A DNA stretch of 64,000 nt from Micromonospora luteifusca (lineage in GTDB: Bacteria > Actinomycetota > Actinomycetes > Mycobacteriales > Micromonosporaceae), in contig NZ_JAFBBP010000001.1 in the NCBI RefSeq assembly GCF_016907275.1, forward strand, positions 5,694,001 through 5,758,000, in the 5' to 3' direction. Under the pieces are notes generated by a model that was not told the DNA's origin, ran no database searches, and was given only the letters and a program-made list of their open reading frames with translations. Within the stretch, counting starts at the first letter, position 1. Every line of letters begins with the position of its first letter. The translations under genes and the position numbers were made by a program. Of the stretch, positions 39,763-48,309 are shown one piece after another.

Positions 39763-40175
39763 CGTTGAATCATGGCGTGATCGCCCGTGCTCGCGACCCC
39801 GGAGTTGTGCCCGATCGCGATCGACCGGTCACCGGACGCCTCGATGTGGGTTGCCCCGCCGGGGAGCATCCCCACCACCTCTTCGGCCAACTGCGGATCA
39901 GCTGTCAGAGCCTTCCTGATCTGCAGCCGCAGCGCTGCCTCGGCGTCCTGCTCACCGTCAGCCACGTCCACCAGCGCCCCCTCGATAAGAGGCCGCGACT
40001 CCTCACGACGCAGAATTCGGTCCAGCAGTCGGCGCCCTAAACCCACCGTCGCATCCGACGCCTGATCGATCACCGAGTCGTGAATCTTGGCCACCGTCTC
40101 CTTGCCGTAGGCCGCCACCACCGCGGTCACGTATGGCATCACCGTCTCAGCGGTCTGCGCCACATCCACACTCAT
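39759..40175 (-). CDS. Small helical protein with C-terminal amyloid-like motif; putative effector partner of the NB-ARC receptor
   Basis: 138 aa. Residues 1-105 are predicted helical by composition (VMPYVTAVVAAYGKETVAKI, VGLGRRLLDRILRREE, AEEVVGMLPGG). Residues of about 108-138 contain IEASGDRSIAIGHNSG followed by STGDHAMIQR. This lines up with the receptor N terminus: ASG-x-R-x-x-AIG-x-NSG-x3-TGD-x3-I. The IAIG core resembles the RHIM (I/V)-Q-(I/V)-G tetrad. Bacterial NLR genes are known to be paired with a small gene whose product has a helical Bell domain and a C-terminal amyloid-signalling (BASS) motif matching the NLR; this pair has that layout. The Bell assignment is inference. The stop overlaps the receptor start by 4 bases. 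Confidence 0.7.
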   Translation of the reverse strand: MSVDVAQTAETVMPYVTAVVAAYGKETVAKIHDSVIDQASDATVGLGRRLLDRILRREESRPLIEGALVDVADGEQDAEAALRLQIRKALTADPQLAEEVVGMLPGGATHIEASGDRSIAIGHNSGVASTGDHAMIQR

Positions 40176-40799
40176 ACCTCAATATCTACACCCGAAGGGC
40201 AAACCAGGAGCGTAAGCGCCTCGCCGTGTCAACTTGAGGTTGTCACGGCGCTGCCGTGTAGGGGCTTCATGATCACGCCTGGAAAAAGTCGTGCCAGCTT
40301 GGGGGTCAGCCTGAACATTCGACCGCGAATCGGTAGAGGCCAGCCGCCCGGCGAGATGAGCAACATCGCAGATGGGCAGCCGAAGCCGAACAGGCTCGAC
40401 GCGACGCGAAGCCGAGGAGGAGCAGCGGCAGGCACAGCAACGCGCCGCCGGCTGACGGGAAGGCATCCTGGCAGGTTCGTCTATCGCGGGGTGGGCCCGG
40501 ACTCCCTCGACAGGCTGACCGGCAAGCTGATCGAGCTGACCACGTCTGGGTCGAAGCAGAGGAACGGTGACAAGAGTGGCGACTATGAGACGTGCGACTA
40601 CGCCTTGTACAAACTGGAAGAAGTTGTCAGCTCGATCTGAGGAGCCGGTTGGCATGACCTCGGACGTCGTGTCGGAGGGAAGCCGCGAGTCGTCGGTGCA
40701 TGCGAGGCGGACGCGGAGCTTGTTGTAGTGGTTGCAGAGACTGATCTTCGCCCTGCAAGGTCCGACCGACGACGATGCCCGGTTCGACCTCCCCCGGAT
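40176..40799. other. Mostly gene-free stretch with one weak open frame
   Basis: A plus-strand frame from ATG 40,356 to 40,640 (94 codons) ends with a protein-like stretch containing SLDRLTGKLIELTTSGSKQR and YALYKLEEVVSSI, but has no ribosome-binding site and no family I recognise. It may be a small gene or a remnant. Nothing else is supported here. Confidence 0.3.
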
Positions 40800-42710
40800 T
40801 TAGTTGTGGAGCTCGCGGCCGGCCGCCCAGAGAGCCGCGACGAGGCGCTGGCGCCACGGCCGGCGGGGGCCACACACAGGCGCGGCGACGGCGGCTCGGA
40901 TAGTCTCGGCATCCCGGGTTACTGCGCGGTTGGTGGTGAGCAGGATCAGCACCGCAGCGGCCCGAAGTGCCAGGGCGGCCTCGATGGCGCTGATGTTGCG
41001 GGCGAACCCGTGAGCGATGAGGTTGCGGATGTTCGCGCCGTCGCTGAGCAGAAAGGTCCGTAGGAAGCGTTCCCAGTCGGGGTCGAAGGTGTTGTCGACA
41101 AGGAACGGCAGGAGGACGCCGAGCCCCGGAAACTGCCCGGCCTTGTCGCCGATGGCGGTGCGGTACATCGGCTCGTTCAGTTCTAGCAGCAGTGCACGCG
41201 CGGCGGCCTCCACCTTGGGCACCACGAGGTGGCTGCTGGCGTCGTACTCGTCGATCCAGTACAACTGCAGCGCCGTAGCCAGGTCGTGCACCATCGCCGG
41301 ATCGGCGTTGGACAGGCGGAGAAACTCGGTCAGGTCGTCGTGGGACGGAACCCCGAACCGCTCCCGGATCTGCCACAGGGCTCTGGCGAGGAACCGTCCG
41401 TTCATGTTGAGGCTGTGCTGCTCGGCACGAACGAGTTCGCGGTCGAACGCGGCGGCGTCGCCGGTGACGGTGCGGCTGGGCAGGTCGCCGTCCCGGAACA
41501 GAACCGTGGTGGCCAGGAAGCGGATAATCGACTCGCCCATGGCCTGCCGGGCGGTGGCCTCGTTTGTCTCCTTGTTCCCGCTCGGCGGGCCGGAATGCAG
41601 CCAGATCGACAGCGCGCGACGCCAGTCGGTTGCAGTGCTGAAACCGGGCAAGTACAGGTCGAAGAACGCCTTCGGGGTGACGAACGACCACTCGGTGCGT
41701 TCCCAGGTCACCGGCGGGGCCGCCTGAAGTCGAGCGACGGCGACCCGCTCCAGGTCGGCCACGCCGTAACGCCGCGCCGCTGAGGCCGCATCGCTGAACC
41801 GGGTCCGGATGATCATCGGGTCGGTGGCGGCTTCGGCCTCGGCGATCATCGCCTCGACCTCGTGACGGTTGGCATGTTCGACACGCACAGAGCCGCTCCC
41901 GGCGCTCTTGCGCACCAGAGCCGCGAAGCCCTGAATGATGTGCACCTGGGGATACGTGGTGAGCGCTCGATCGAGAAGGTCGTCCACTGCCGGATTGGCG
42001 ACACGAGCCGCTCTGCCCGGCGGCGGGGCGGTCAGGGCGCCGAGGACCGTTATCGCGGCGTAGGGATGCTCCCGCTGATCCACAGCGGCTTCGACGACGG
42101 CCGTCATCGCGGTAGCGATCTCCTGCTCGATGTCGGTGAGGCGGACGAGTCGAGCCATGGTCCAAGCCCGCAGCAGGCCGTTGGCCTTCTCCTGGAGCGA
42201 CAGCGGTGTGCTCGTTGAGTCAAGGTAGGCCCTGACGGCGCGCTCGGCGGCATCCCGCCGGTTGGGCATAAGCTGCAGTGTGAAAACGATGTCCCAGCAT
42301 CGGGCCCGAGCCACCGGGTGCCGGACCTCGCCAGCCAGGCCGAGCCACAGTTGTCGGAGATCGCCGTCGGCCTCGCGGAGGGCCAGCGGGAAGAGGGATG
42401 GCCCATCGAGAGGGTCGAGCCGGGCGTCAGGCGGCTCGTCGGGCGAAGCGACCTGGATTAGGTACATGAAGGTCGTGAAGAGCGCTTTCGCGGCGGCGGC
42501 CTCGATCTGCGGGTTGGCTTGCTTCGCGAGACGCTCGGTCCGCAGGCCGGCATTATGAGGATCATCGACGCCGTCGCATGCCAAGTCGGCGAGCCGCGCC
42601 AACGCGGGAACCGTCGTCGGGTCATATCGGTACGGCGCTGGCCGGCCTGTGTCGTCGGGCTCGTCGCTGCTGTCACCTGTAGCTGGTGCGGGGTTCCCGT
42701 GCCCGCTCAT
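40800..42710 (-). CDS. DUF4209-like protein with HEPN-type motif
   Basis: 636 aa from the ATG at 42,710, preceded by AGGA (the frame is open to 42,752). Mostly helical with no membrane segment. Near the C terminus (about residues 560-610) is a block FLRTFLLSDGANIRNLIAHG resembling the DUF4209 signature LRNxxAHG. RNLIAH fits the R-x4-H motif of HEPN-fold RNases. Such C-terminal HEPN-like domains occur in abortive-infection proteins, so a role in defence is likely but inferred. It stands alone; its neighbours face the other way or are more than 600 bases away. Confidence 0.65.
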   Translation of the reverse strand: MSGHGNPAPATGDSSDEPDDTGRPAPYRYDPTTVPALARLADLACDGVDDPHNAGLRTERLAKQANPQIEAAAAKALFTTFMYLIQVASPDEPPDARLDPLDGPSLFPLALREADGDLRQLWLGLAGEVRHPVARARCWDIVFTLQLMPNRRDAAERAVRAYLDSTSTPLSLQEKANGLLRAWTMARLVRLTDIEQEIATAMTAVVEAAVDQREHPYAAITVLGALTAPPPGRAARVANPAVDDLLDRALTTYPQVHIIQGFAALVRKSAGSGSVRVEHANRHEVEAMIAEAEAATDPMIIRTRFSDAASAARRYGVADLERVAVARLQAAPPVTWERTEWSFVTPKAFFDLYLPGFSTATDWRRALSIWLHSGPPSGNKETNEATARQAMGESIIRFLATTVLFRDGDLPSRTVTGDAAAFDRELVRAEQHSLNMNGRFLARALWQIRERFGVPSHDDLTEFLRLSNADPAMVHDLATALQLYWIDEYDASSHLVVPKVEAAARALLLELNEPMYRTAIGDKAGQFPGLGVLLPFLVDNTFDPDWERFLRTFLLSDGANIRNLIAHGFARNISAIEAALALRAAAVLILLTTNRAVTRDAETIRAAVAAPVCGPRRPWRQRLVAALWAAGRELHN

Positions 42711-43181
42711 GTGAATTCCTATCCTCCAGGTCGGTGGCCGTCGCCAAGTCAATCAACCGCGAGCTCGAGCGCCAACCGACTTTCGAGACTCCACCTGGCG
42801 CCGCGCCGGCCGTCGACTTCGTCAGGGAGAAACTCCGTCTCGTGGCAACGCGAGTGCCACCGTTGAGCCTGTCCTGCGCTGCTGTCAGCCGGGGTGGGGC
42901 TCGGGCTCGGAAAGATGACGACTGAGCCCGGGATGGCCTTCGCTTCGTTATGAGGTGCCGGAATGCGTCCGCGACCGAGGGGCGCGGCGTCGCGCATGGC
43001 TTTGGCTGGCACCGCTGGTGCGTCGAGCGCGGCCGCCTAGCTTGACGCAGCGACGGCGCGTACCCGCGTGTCGGCCGAAAGACGTTGAGGGCCTCCACCG
43101 AGAGACCTTTTGTTAACAGATTCGGGTGCACCGGCGAGTGCACAATCGACGCAGCGGGAGGGCGTCCGTAGCTTCGTTCCC
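42711..43181. other. Divergent intergenic region, no gene
   Basis: Lies between the DUF4209-like gene (minus) and the methylase fusion (plus). It should hold both promoters; no clear operator or repeat is visible by eye. Confidence 0.5.
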
Positions 43182-45287
43182 GTGAGTGATTCTAACGCTA
43201 CGGTCTCCCAGGCCCGGCTCGCACAACTCGCTGGCGTCGCACGAGCGGCGGTCACACAGTGGCGTAACAGGTACGCCGATTTCCCGGCGCCTATCGTTGC
43301 GGGCGGTGACCTGCGGCTCGCCGACGTCATCACCTGGCTCGACACGCGGCCGGTACCCGCCAATCGCCGGGAATCGGACGAGGCCGTCGGCGCCACCTAC
43401 GGTGGCCGGGTCAGGCGCCACCTGCGGGCCGCCGAAGAACCCGCTCGGGACCGAGTCAAGGAACTCGGGGCGCTCAGCACCGAGTTCGGCGGCGGAGTGC
43501 TCTGGGCCGAGTATCTCTACCTGCTGCTCTGCCTGACGTTTCTTCGCCTGTACGACAACGATCGCTGGTCACAGCTGGTGAACAGCGTGCCGCCGAACGG
43601 CGACCCGATTATGGCCCAGCGGCTGCTGCGCCGCGTCGTGGCGCTGGCCGACGAGTCCCTGGCCGCTCCGGACGTGCTCAGGGCCTCGGACGCGCCACCG
43701 TCGAGGTTGCGGCCCCGTGCGTTCGAGCCGATTCGCAAGGTCATCGCACTCGTTGCGGGCCTTGGTCCCGCCGACTTCGCTCGGCTCCGCGCCGCATATC
43801 TGCGGCAGGTGAGCATTAGCGGTGAGGTCATCTCGACGCCCGAAGGCGTCGCTCGGACTATGGTCGCGCTGCTGGCCGGCACCCCGGTCGACGGCGGCGT
43901 CTTGATCTACGACCCGTTCGCCCGCTTCGGTGAGCTGCCGGCCGAATTCATCCGTGCCGCTGGCGACCTGGCAGCGATGGCTGGCGACACACCGGGCGCG
44001 GTGCTGGTTCGCGCGGAGCATCCCGACACGGGCGAACTCCGGCTGGCCGGGATGTGGCTGATGGCGTCCGGGACGCCGGCCGAGCTTGCCGTGACACCGG
44101 CGCCGACGCCCGCCGGAGCGACCTTTGTGCTGACCAACCCGCCGTTCGGCAAGCACGTTGAAGACAAGTGGCTGCGGCACTGCGTCGACTCTCTCACTGA
44201 GGAGGGCCGGGCAGTGGTCCTCATGCCGTACAGCGCTGGTTTCGCCGGCAAGGCGACTATGCGCCGAGAGCTGGTGGATCAAGGGGCACTCATCGCCGTT
44301 GTGGCCCTGCCGGCACGGATGTTCTCGAACACCCGGGTCGGTGTGTGCATCTGGCTGCTGCGACGGCCCACGAGACGGCCCGCTGCGGTGCGGTTCGTCG
44401 ATGCGCGCCGCCGCGGCCGGGCGAGGGGCCTTCACGTTGAGTTCGGCGCGACGGACGTCGCGAGCATCGTCGCCGCAGTAACGGCAGAGGACCAGGACGA
44501 ATTCAGCGTCCTGGCCACCCCCGAAGACATCCAGGCGCGGGGCTACTCACTCCATCCACCCGAGTACCAAGAACGCATGTTCACGCGTTCGCTGGCAGAC
44601 GTGGCGCGCGCGGAGTTGGAGGCGCTATCGACCGACTTCGAGCTGCCTTCGTACACGACCGGCGGCGGTTGGCCCGGTCGCCCGCTGAACGAACTTTGCC
44701 ACGTCCGCAACGGGGTGCCGCACCGATCGCTGATCGGAGCGGTCGCCCGCGCCGGGACTGCGGGGGTGATCGTGCCGGTCGTGCACCCGCGGCATCTGCG
44801 CAGCGGGCTCATTGAAGCCGCCAACGCCCCAATGGCAGACGCCGCGTCGCTGGAGCAGTACCGGCTGCGCACCGGCGATGTGCTGTGGGTGCGCACCGGT
44901 GCCATGGGCCAGGCTGCACTGGTCGGCGAGCCCGAATCCGGCTGGCTGCCGCACACCAACCTGCTCCGGCTATGTGTCATCGACCCGGAAGTGCTGGATC
45001 CGGTCTACCTGCTGGCTTTCCTATTGCAGCCCGCCGTCCTGGCCCGAATCCGCGAACGGTCCATCCGATCGGTCACCACCTCGATCAGCAAAGGCGTCCT
45101 CGGTGAACTTGTGATGCCGCTGCCGCCCCTCGCCGCGCAGCGGGAAATCCTCGCCGCGGTCACCGTACTCGATGATCACGCGGCCTCGCTGCAGCGCCGC
45201 CTCAACGCCGTGCGCGCCGCCCGGCCGGTCCTCGGCCAGCACCTCATCGACGGCACCGTCGTCCTGACAGAAAGGCAAACCCTGTGA
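43182..45287 (+). CDS. HTH / N6-adenine methylase / specificity-domain fusion (type I R-M-like)
   Basis: 701 aa from the GTG at 43,182 (the frame is open to 43,110). N-terminal HTH of MerR/AlpA type (SQARLAQLAGVARAAVTQWR, about residues 8-27). A HsdM-like methylase follows, with degenerate motif I IYDPFARFGELPAEFI (about 243-258) and motif IV VLTNPPFGKHVEDKW (about 315-329). A C-terminal HsdS-like target-recognition domain follows (RTGDVLWVRTGAMGQAALVG, and PLPPLAAQREILAAVTVLDD as the typical TRD-ending helix). No HsdR-type helicase is nearby. The stop overlaps the next small gene (GTGA). Could be a solitary regulator-methylase or a defence component whose partner is not a classical restriction subunit. 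Confidence 0.78.
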   Translation: MSDSNATVSQARLAQLAGVARAAVTQWRNRYADFPAPIVAGGDLRLADVITWLDTRPVPANRRESDEAVGATYGGRVRRHLRAAEEPARDRVKELGALSTEFGGGVLWAEYLYLLLCLTFLRLYDNDRWSQLVNSVPPNGDPIMAQRLLRRVVALADESLAAPDVLRASDAPPSRLRPRAFEPIRKVIALVAGLGPADFARLRAAYLRQVSISGEVISTPEGVARTMVALLAGTPVDGGVLIYDPFARFGELPAEFIRAAGDLAAMAGDTPGAVLVRAEHPDTGELRLAGMWLMASGTPAELAVTPAPTPAGATFVLTNPPFGKHVEDKWLRHCVDSLTEEGRAVVLMPYSAGFAGKATMRRELVDQGALIAVVALPARMFSNTRVGVCIWLLRRPTRRPAAVRFVDARRRGRARGLHVEFGATDVASIVAAVTAEDQDEFSVLATPEDIQARGYSLHPPEYQERMFTRSLADVARAELEALSTDFELPSYTTGGGWPGRPLNELCHVRNGVPHRSLIGAVARAGTAGVIVPVVHPRHLRSGLIEAANAPMADAASLEQYRLRTGDVLWVRTGAMGQAALVGEPESGWLPHTNLLRLCVIDPEVLDPVYLLAFLLQPAVLARIRERSIRSVTTSISKGVLGELVMPLPPLAAQREILAAVTVLDDHAASLQRRLNAVRAARPVLGQHLIDGTVVLTERQTL

Positions 45288-45505
45288 ACCGCTCCGACAC
45301 GACCCCCATGTGGATCCTGGTCGTGAGTCTCGCGTCGTTCGTCGCGGCGCTCGTGACGGCGATGCTGAAGAGCAGCGTCGGCGCGCCGGTGGCCGAAGCC
45401 GTGCTATCCGCCGGGGTGGCCTTTGGAGGCGCTTTTGGCCTAGGCCTCGGGATTCTCGGCGCACTGAAACCGCCGTCCAGCAGCACCCGCCGAGGGCGGA
45501 GGTGA
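45284..45505 (+). CDS. Small two-pass membrane protein coupled to the methylase fusion
   Basis: 73 aa, GTG start overlapping the methylase stop by 4 bases. Two hydrophobic segments (WILVVSLASFVAALVTAML, about residues 9-27; AGVAFGGAFGLGLGILGAL, about 43-61) and a basic tail. Family unknown. Translational coupling suggests the two products act together, for example as methylation-sensitive regulation of a membrane effector; that role is speculation. Confidence 0.65.
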   Translation: MNRSDTTPMWILVVSLASFVAALVTAMLKSSVGAPVAEAVLSAGVAFGGAFGLGLGILGALKPPSSSTRRGRR

Positions 45506-45616
45506 CGCAGCGGCAGCGGAGCTTCCGGTTTGGGCGCGGCGTTGCCGGGGAGTTTTGCGACGACTCCTACTCGGCTGAGTACGCTCGACAGCGACTTAGC
45601 AAGAGCGATACGGGCC

Positions 45617-46750
45617 TCACCAAACGCTTATTGTGCCGACTTGGGCAGTATTGATGCAGGATCTGGGCTGCCGATGGCCTGCGACGTGTGTCGGCCACCT
45701 CTCGACGTGACGATCGCCTGCCTGGGCGATGCATACCTCAGCTGACGGGAAGCCTGCTGGTAACGGATACGTGCCGTGGTGGGGTGCCAAAACCGCCCTG
45801 TACTTCATCCGCATGCCACGAAGCGCACTCCTCAGGACCTGACGACTCGCGTCCCCGAAGACGGCGAGGGATCCGCCCTTGTCGTGAAACACGAGCGACA
45901 AGTCGTTGTTGGCGGCGGCGAGGCGCTTCGACGCATCGATGAAGGCTCCCCGGAATCTCTCTGGGATGACCGCAGCGGAAGCAGCCTCCAAGCCGTGAAC
46001 GCCACTGGCCGACGCCCGCATGCCACGATCCGGCTGCCGGCCTTCGGTAGCTGCTTGTCCTCGAGCAGCCCTTCGCCCCTGCAACGCAAGCTCGGAGGCA
46101 ACCTCCCTGGTCGGTTGGTCGTCGCCGCCAGGAAACGGTCGCTCATACGCCTCCTCGAGGTTCCTCCGGAGTGTCGGATGCCCTGCTCGATCGAGTTGCT
46201 CGGCAAGGTCCTCCGTTAGCCGCACCGCTCGCTCAAGACGTTCCCCGAGAGCTCGGGAAAGCTGTTCGGGAGGCCACATGACCTCCCACACGCGGTCGCA
46301 GGCCTCGAACTCCGAGCCGCGTGCCAACGGGTGCCGGTCAACTGTCGCCACTTCCTCGAGGGCGGTCGCGAGTTCCAACGACCGCACGCCAGCGAACCTG
46401 CTCGTCACAAGGAGCGCCAGTGTCGCGTCCGCGATCTGTGGCGCCCGATCCGGCAGCCGCGGGTAGTACAGGTTCAGTGTTGGCCGCTTGGCGAAGTGGA
46501 GGTTGTCCGCCAGCAGACGAAGTCCATGCCAGTGGTCCGCGTCAAAGTGTGTGACGACCAGGCTGTCCAGCCGTTGCAAGCCATGTACGCCGAGCACTCG
46601 AACGAGCCGTTCTGCGGCAAGCAGAGGACTACTCCGCCAGGTACCACAATCCACCACAGCGGTGGGGCACGCGCAGCCGCTGTCGGTGCATCCACATCGG
46701 AGTACGGTGCATGCTCCGTCGCCGACATCGACAACAGTGATCCGGGGCAT
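45617..46750 (-). CDS. Metallo-beta-lactamase-fold hydrolase (ComEC C-terminal-like)
   Basis: 377 aa, cytoplasmic (no signal peptide). Starts ITVVDVGDGACTVL, then metal-binding LVVTHFDADHWHGL (about residues 63-77, HxDxDH), and later SLVFHDKGGSLAVFGDAS and VLAPHHGTYPL (about 318-329), all typical of the ComEC/Rec2-type MBL subfamily. These act on phosphodiester bonds. Found as single genes in defence islands, but its role here is not shown. The last about 40 residues do not look conserved. Confidence 0.78.
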   Translation of the reverse strand: MPRITVVDVGDGACTVLRCGCTDSGCACPTAVVDCGTWRSSPLLAAERLVRVLGVHGLQRLDSLVVTHFDADHWHGLRLLADNLHFAKRPTLNLYYPRLPDRAPQIADATLALLVTSRFAGVRSLELATALEEVATVDRHPLARGSEFEACDRVWEVMWPPEQLSRALGERLERAVRLTEDLAEQLDRAGHPTLRRNLEEAYERPFPGGDDQPTREVASELALQGRRAARGQAATEGRQPDRGMRASASGVHGLEAASAAVIPERFRGAFIDASKRLAAANNDLSLVFHDKGGSLAVFGDASRQVLRSALRGMRMKYRAVLAPHHGTYPLPAGFPSAEVCIAQAGDRHVERWPTHVAGHRQPRSCINTAQVGTISVW

Positions 46751-47605
46751 AGCTCAGGGTACTGCCGAGAGGCCGTCCAGTGAGCCACGCACCTGTGTCG
46801 ACACTGACAAGCTTTGCCCGCCACCCCCGCGAGCCACGACGGCAACGAGCTATCCGGCAGGGAGCGCCTCCCGGCACAAACCGGGGAAGCGTGTCATGGT
46901 CCACACAGCCGTCCACGATCGACGTCGGCTTCCCTCGTCTGCACACCACGCTGAGCCGCAACTCAGTTCTGGTCAACGTCTCCGGCTGGAGTACTGATCA
47001 TCGGCACGCTCGGCGACGAGTGGGTTCTCGCCGTCGGCTCGGTGCCGGCGGCCGCCGCTCCCAACTTGGCTGTGCAGACCTTCGTGCACGGCGGCCGCCG
47101 GTAGCGATTACCTCTTCATCCCCCAGCGATTCAGGCTACGCATGCCGATCTTGAGCGGGTCACCGCCGGTGCCAGCCCAGTACTGGCGGAATCTGGCCAT
47201 CTCGCCCGTAGTCGGTGCGCCAGCATGCCATCGCCCAGACCACGATAGATTCCATCCGCTCCGCCGTACTAGGGAGGGCTTCCGACGTTGGGCCGCGCTA
47301 CGAGGCCAAGTTGCTGAATTCGGTGACGAGACGTCGCATGTCCTCGCCGGCGTCAAGGGCCACCATGACGTGCCTCTCACGCTCTCGGGTCGTAGCCCCG
47401 AGGGCCCCGGATGACGAAGCGGAGACTGACGTGACCTTGGCTGCCCACGACAAGATCCCGTCACCATCGAGCGTCCGGACCCAGGCCAGAGCATTGACGC
47501 CGTCATCGGCCCGGGGGAGTGGTGCGATGGCTCCTTTACTCGGCTGGTTTACACTTCACGGGACCTGGGAGAACGTGCTTGAGCACGTCGCTGGGGCCTT
47601 CAACT
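46751..47605. other. Island right end, no supported gene
   Basis: Several overlapping open frames on both strands lack start signals and conserved features. Probably degraded island sequence up to attR. Confidence 0.5.
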
Positions 47606-47649
47606 ACTGGGGGTCAAGGGGTCGTCGGTTCGAATCCGGCTGTCCCGAC
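47606..47649 (+). repeat. attR: copy of the tRNA-Pro 3' half
   Basis: Starts actgggggtcaagg and ends gtcccgac; 43 of 44 bases match 8,407-8,450 in direct orientation. It lacks the 5' half of the tRNA, so it is not a tRNA gene. It marks the right end of the island. Confidence 0.9.
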
Positions 47650-47650
47650 C

Positions 47651-47865
47651 GATTGACCTGGGGAGATGAAGATCTTCTCAGGTAACGGCGGTAACATCCG
47701 GTAACGGATGATCTTTGTTGGCGGTAACCGCGTGGATGGTTGGCCGTTGACGTGCCCGCTGCACAACGCTCTGACCTGCCGCTTCATCCGCGTCCCGGAT
47801 GGAGCGGCAGTTTTGCTCTTGATTGCGCGTCAAGCGCTGCAGATGGTGTCTGCTGTCGCTACGTC
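47651..47865 (+). repeat. Copy 1 of a ~200-bp dispersed repeat with GGTAAC units
   Basis: Begins two bases after attR. The first about 77 bases match 60,491-60,567 with three or so differences (gattg-cctggggagatgaag onward). They include four GGTAAC-type units spaced 9-20 bases apart. The following 130 bases are related but diverged, ending near cgtcaagcgctgcag. Confidence 0.75.
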
Positions 47866-48139
47866 GGGCGGTTCGACGAGCCCTCGGCGAGTGTCAGGAT
47901 CGTCGGTTGGCCCTGTTTCTGGTCGCAGTAGAGTGATGGGTGCGCAGGCGGCCAAGTCCTACAACGGCAGGCCGGTCCCGCGCGGACGACCGGATCGCCT
48001 GCCCTGCCTGCTCGGGCGTGGTGCCGGTTGTCCGTCGGCGCCGGCGGACATGGTCTTCGCAAGTACTGGTGGCCGCGGGTGCCGGTGCGTGTCTGTGGGC
48101 AGCCCGGCTGCGTGCATTGGCTGCTCGCATCGCACGGCG

Positions 48140-48309
48140 CAGCATGACAACGGGGTAGATCGCGTACCACGTCTGTTACGGACCCGCCTGGTCGAGCTGG
48201 CCCGCATCCCGCGGCCCGGTGGGCGGTCGAGGAGTGTTTCCAACAGGCCAAGAACGAAACTGGCCTCGACGAGTACCAGGTCAGCGACTGGCGAGCCCGG
48301 TACGCCGCG
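48140..48309 (+). pseudogene. C-terminal remnant of an IS701-type transposase
   Basis: Reads (across a frame shift) AYHVCYGPAW, then RWAVEECFQQAKNETGLDEY followed by QVSDWRARYA, the typical RNase-H-like end of IS701/IS4-type transposases. Cut off exactly at the 3' end of the transketolase gene. Confidence 0.6.

Noticed and set aside
40356..40640. 94-codon open frame as a real gene
   Set aside because: No ribosome-binding site, no family, and overlapping frames on the other strand; kept only as a weak possibility within the gap entry.
40627..42165. 512-codon minus-strand frame overlapping the DUF4209-like gene
   Set aside because: Different frame of the same strand with Arg/Gly/His-rich translation; the other frame has the RNLIAHG motif and a ribosome-binding site.
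46780..47506. Overlapping open frames near attR
   Set aside because: Low-quality translations on both strands without starts or motifs.
47606..47649. Second tRNA-Pro gene
   Set aside because: Only the 3' half is present; no D arm or 5' acceptor strand. It is the attachment-site copy.
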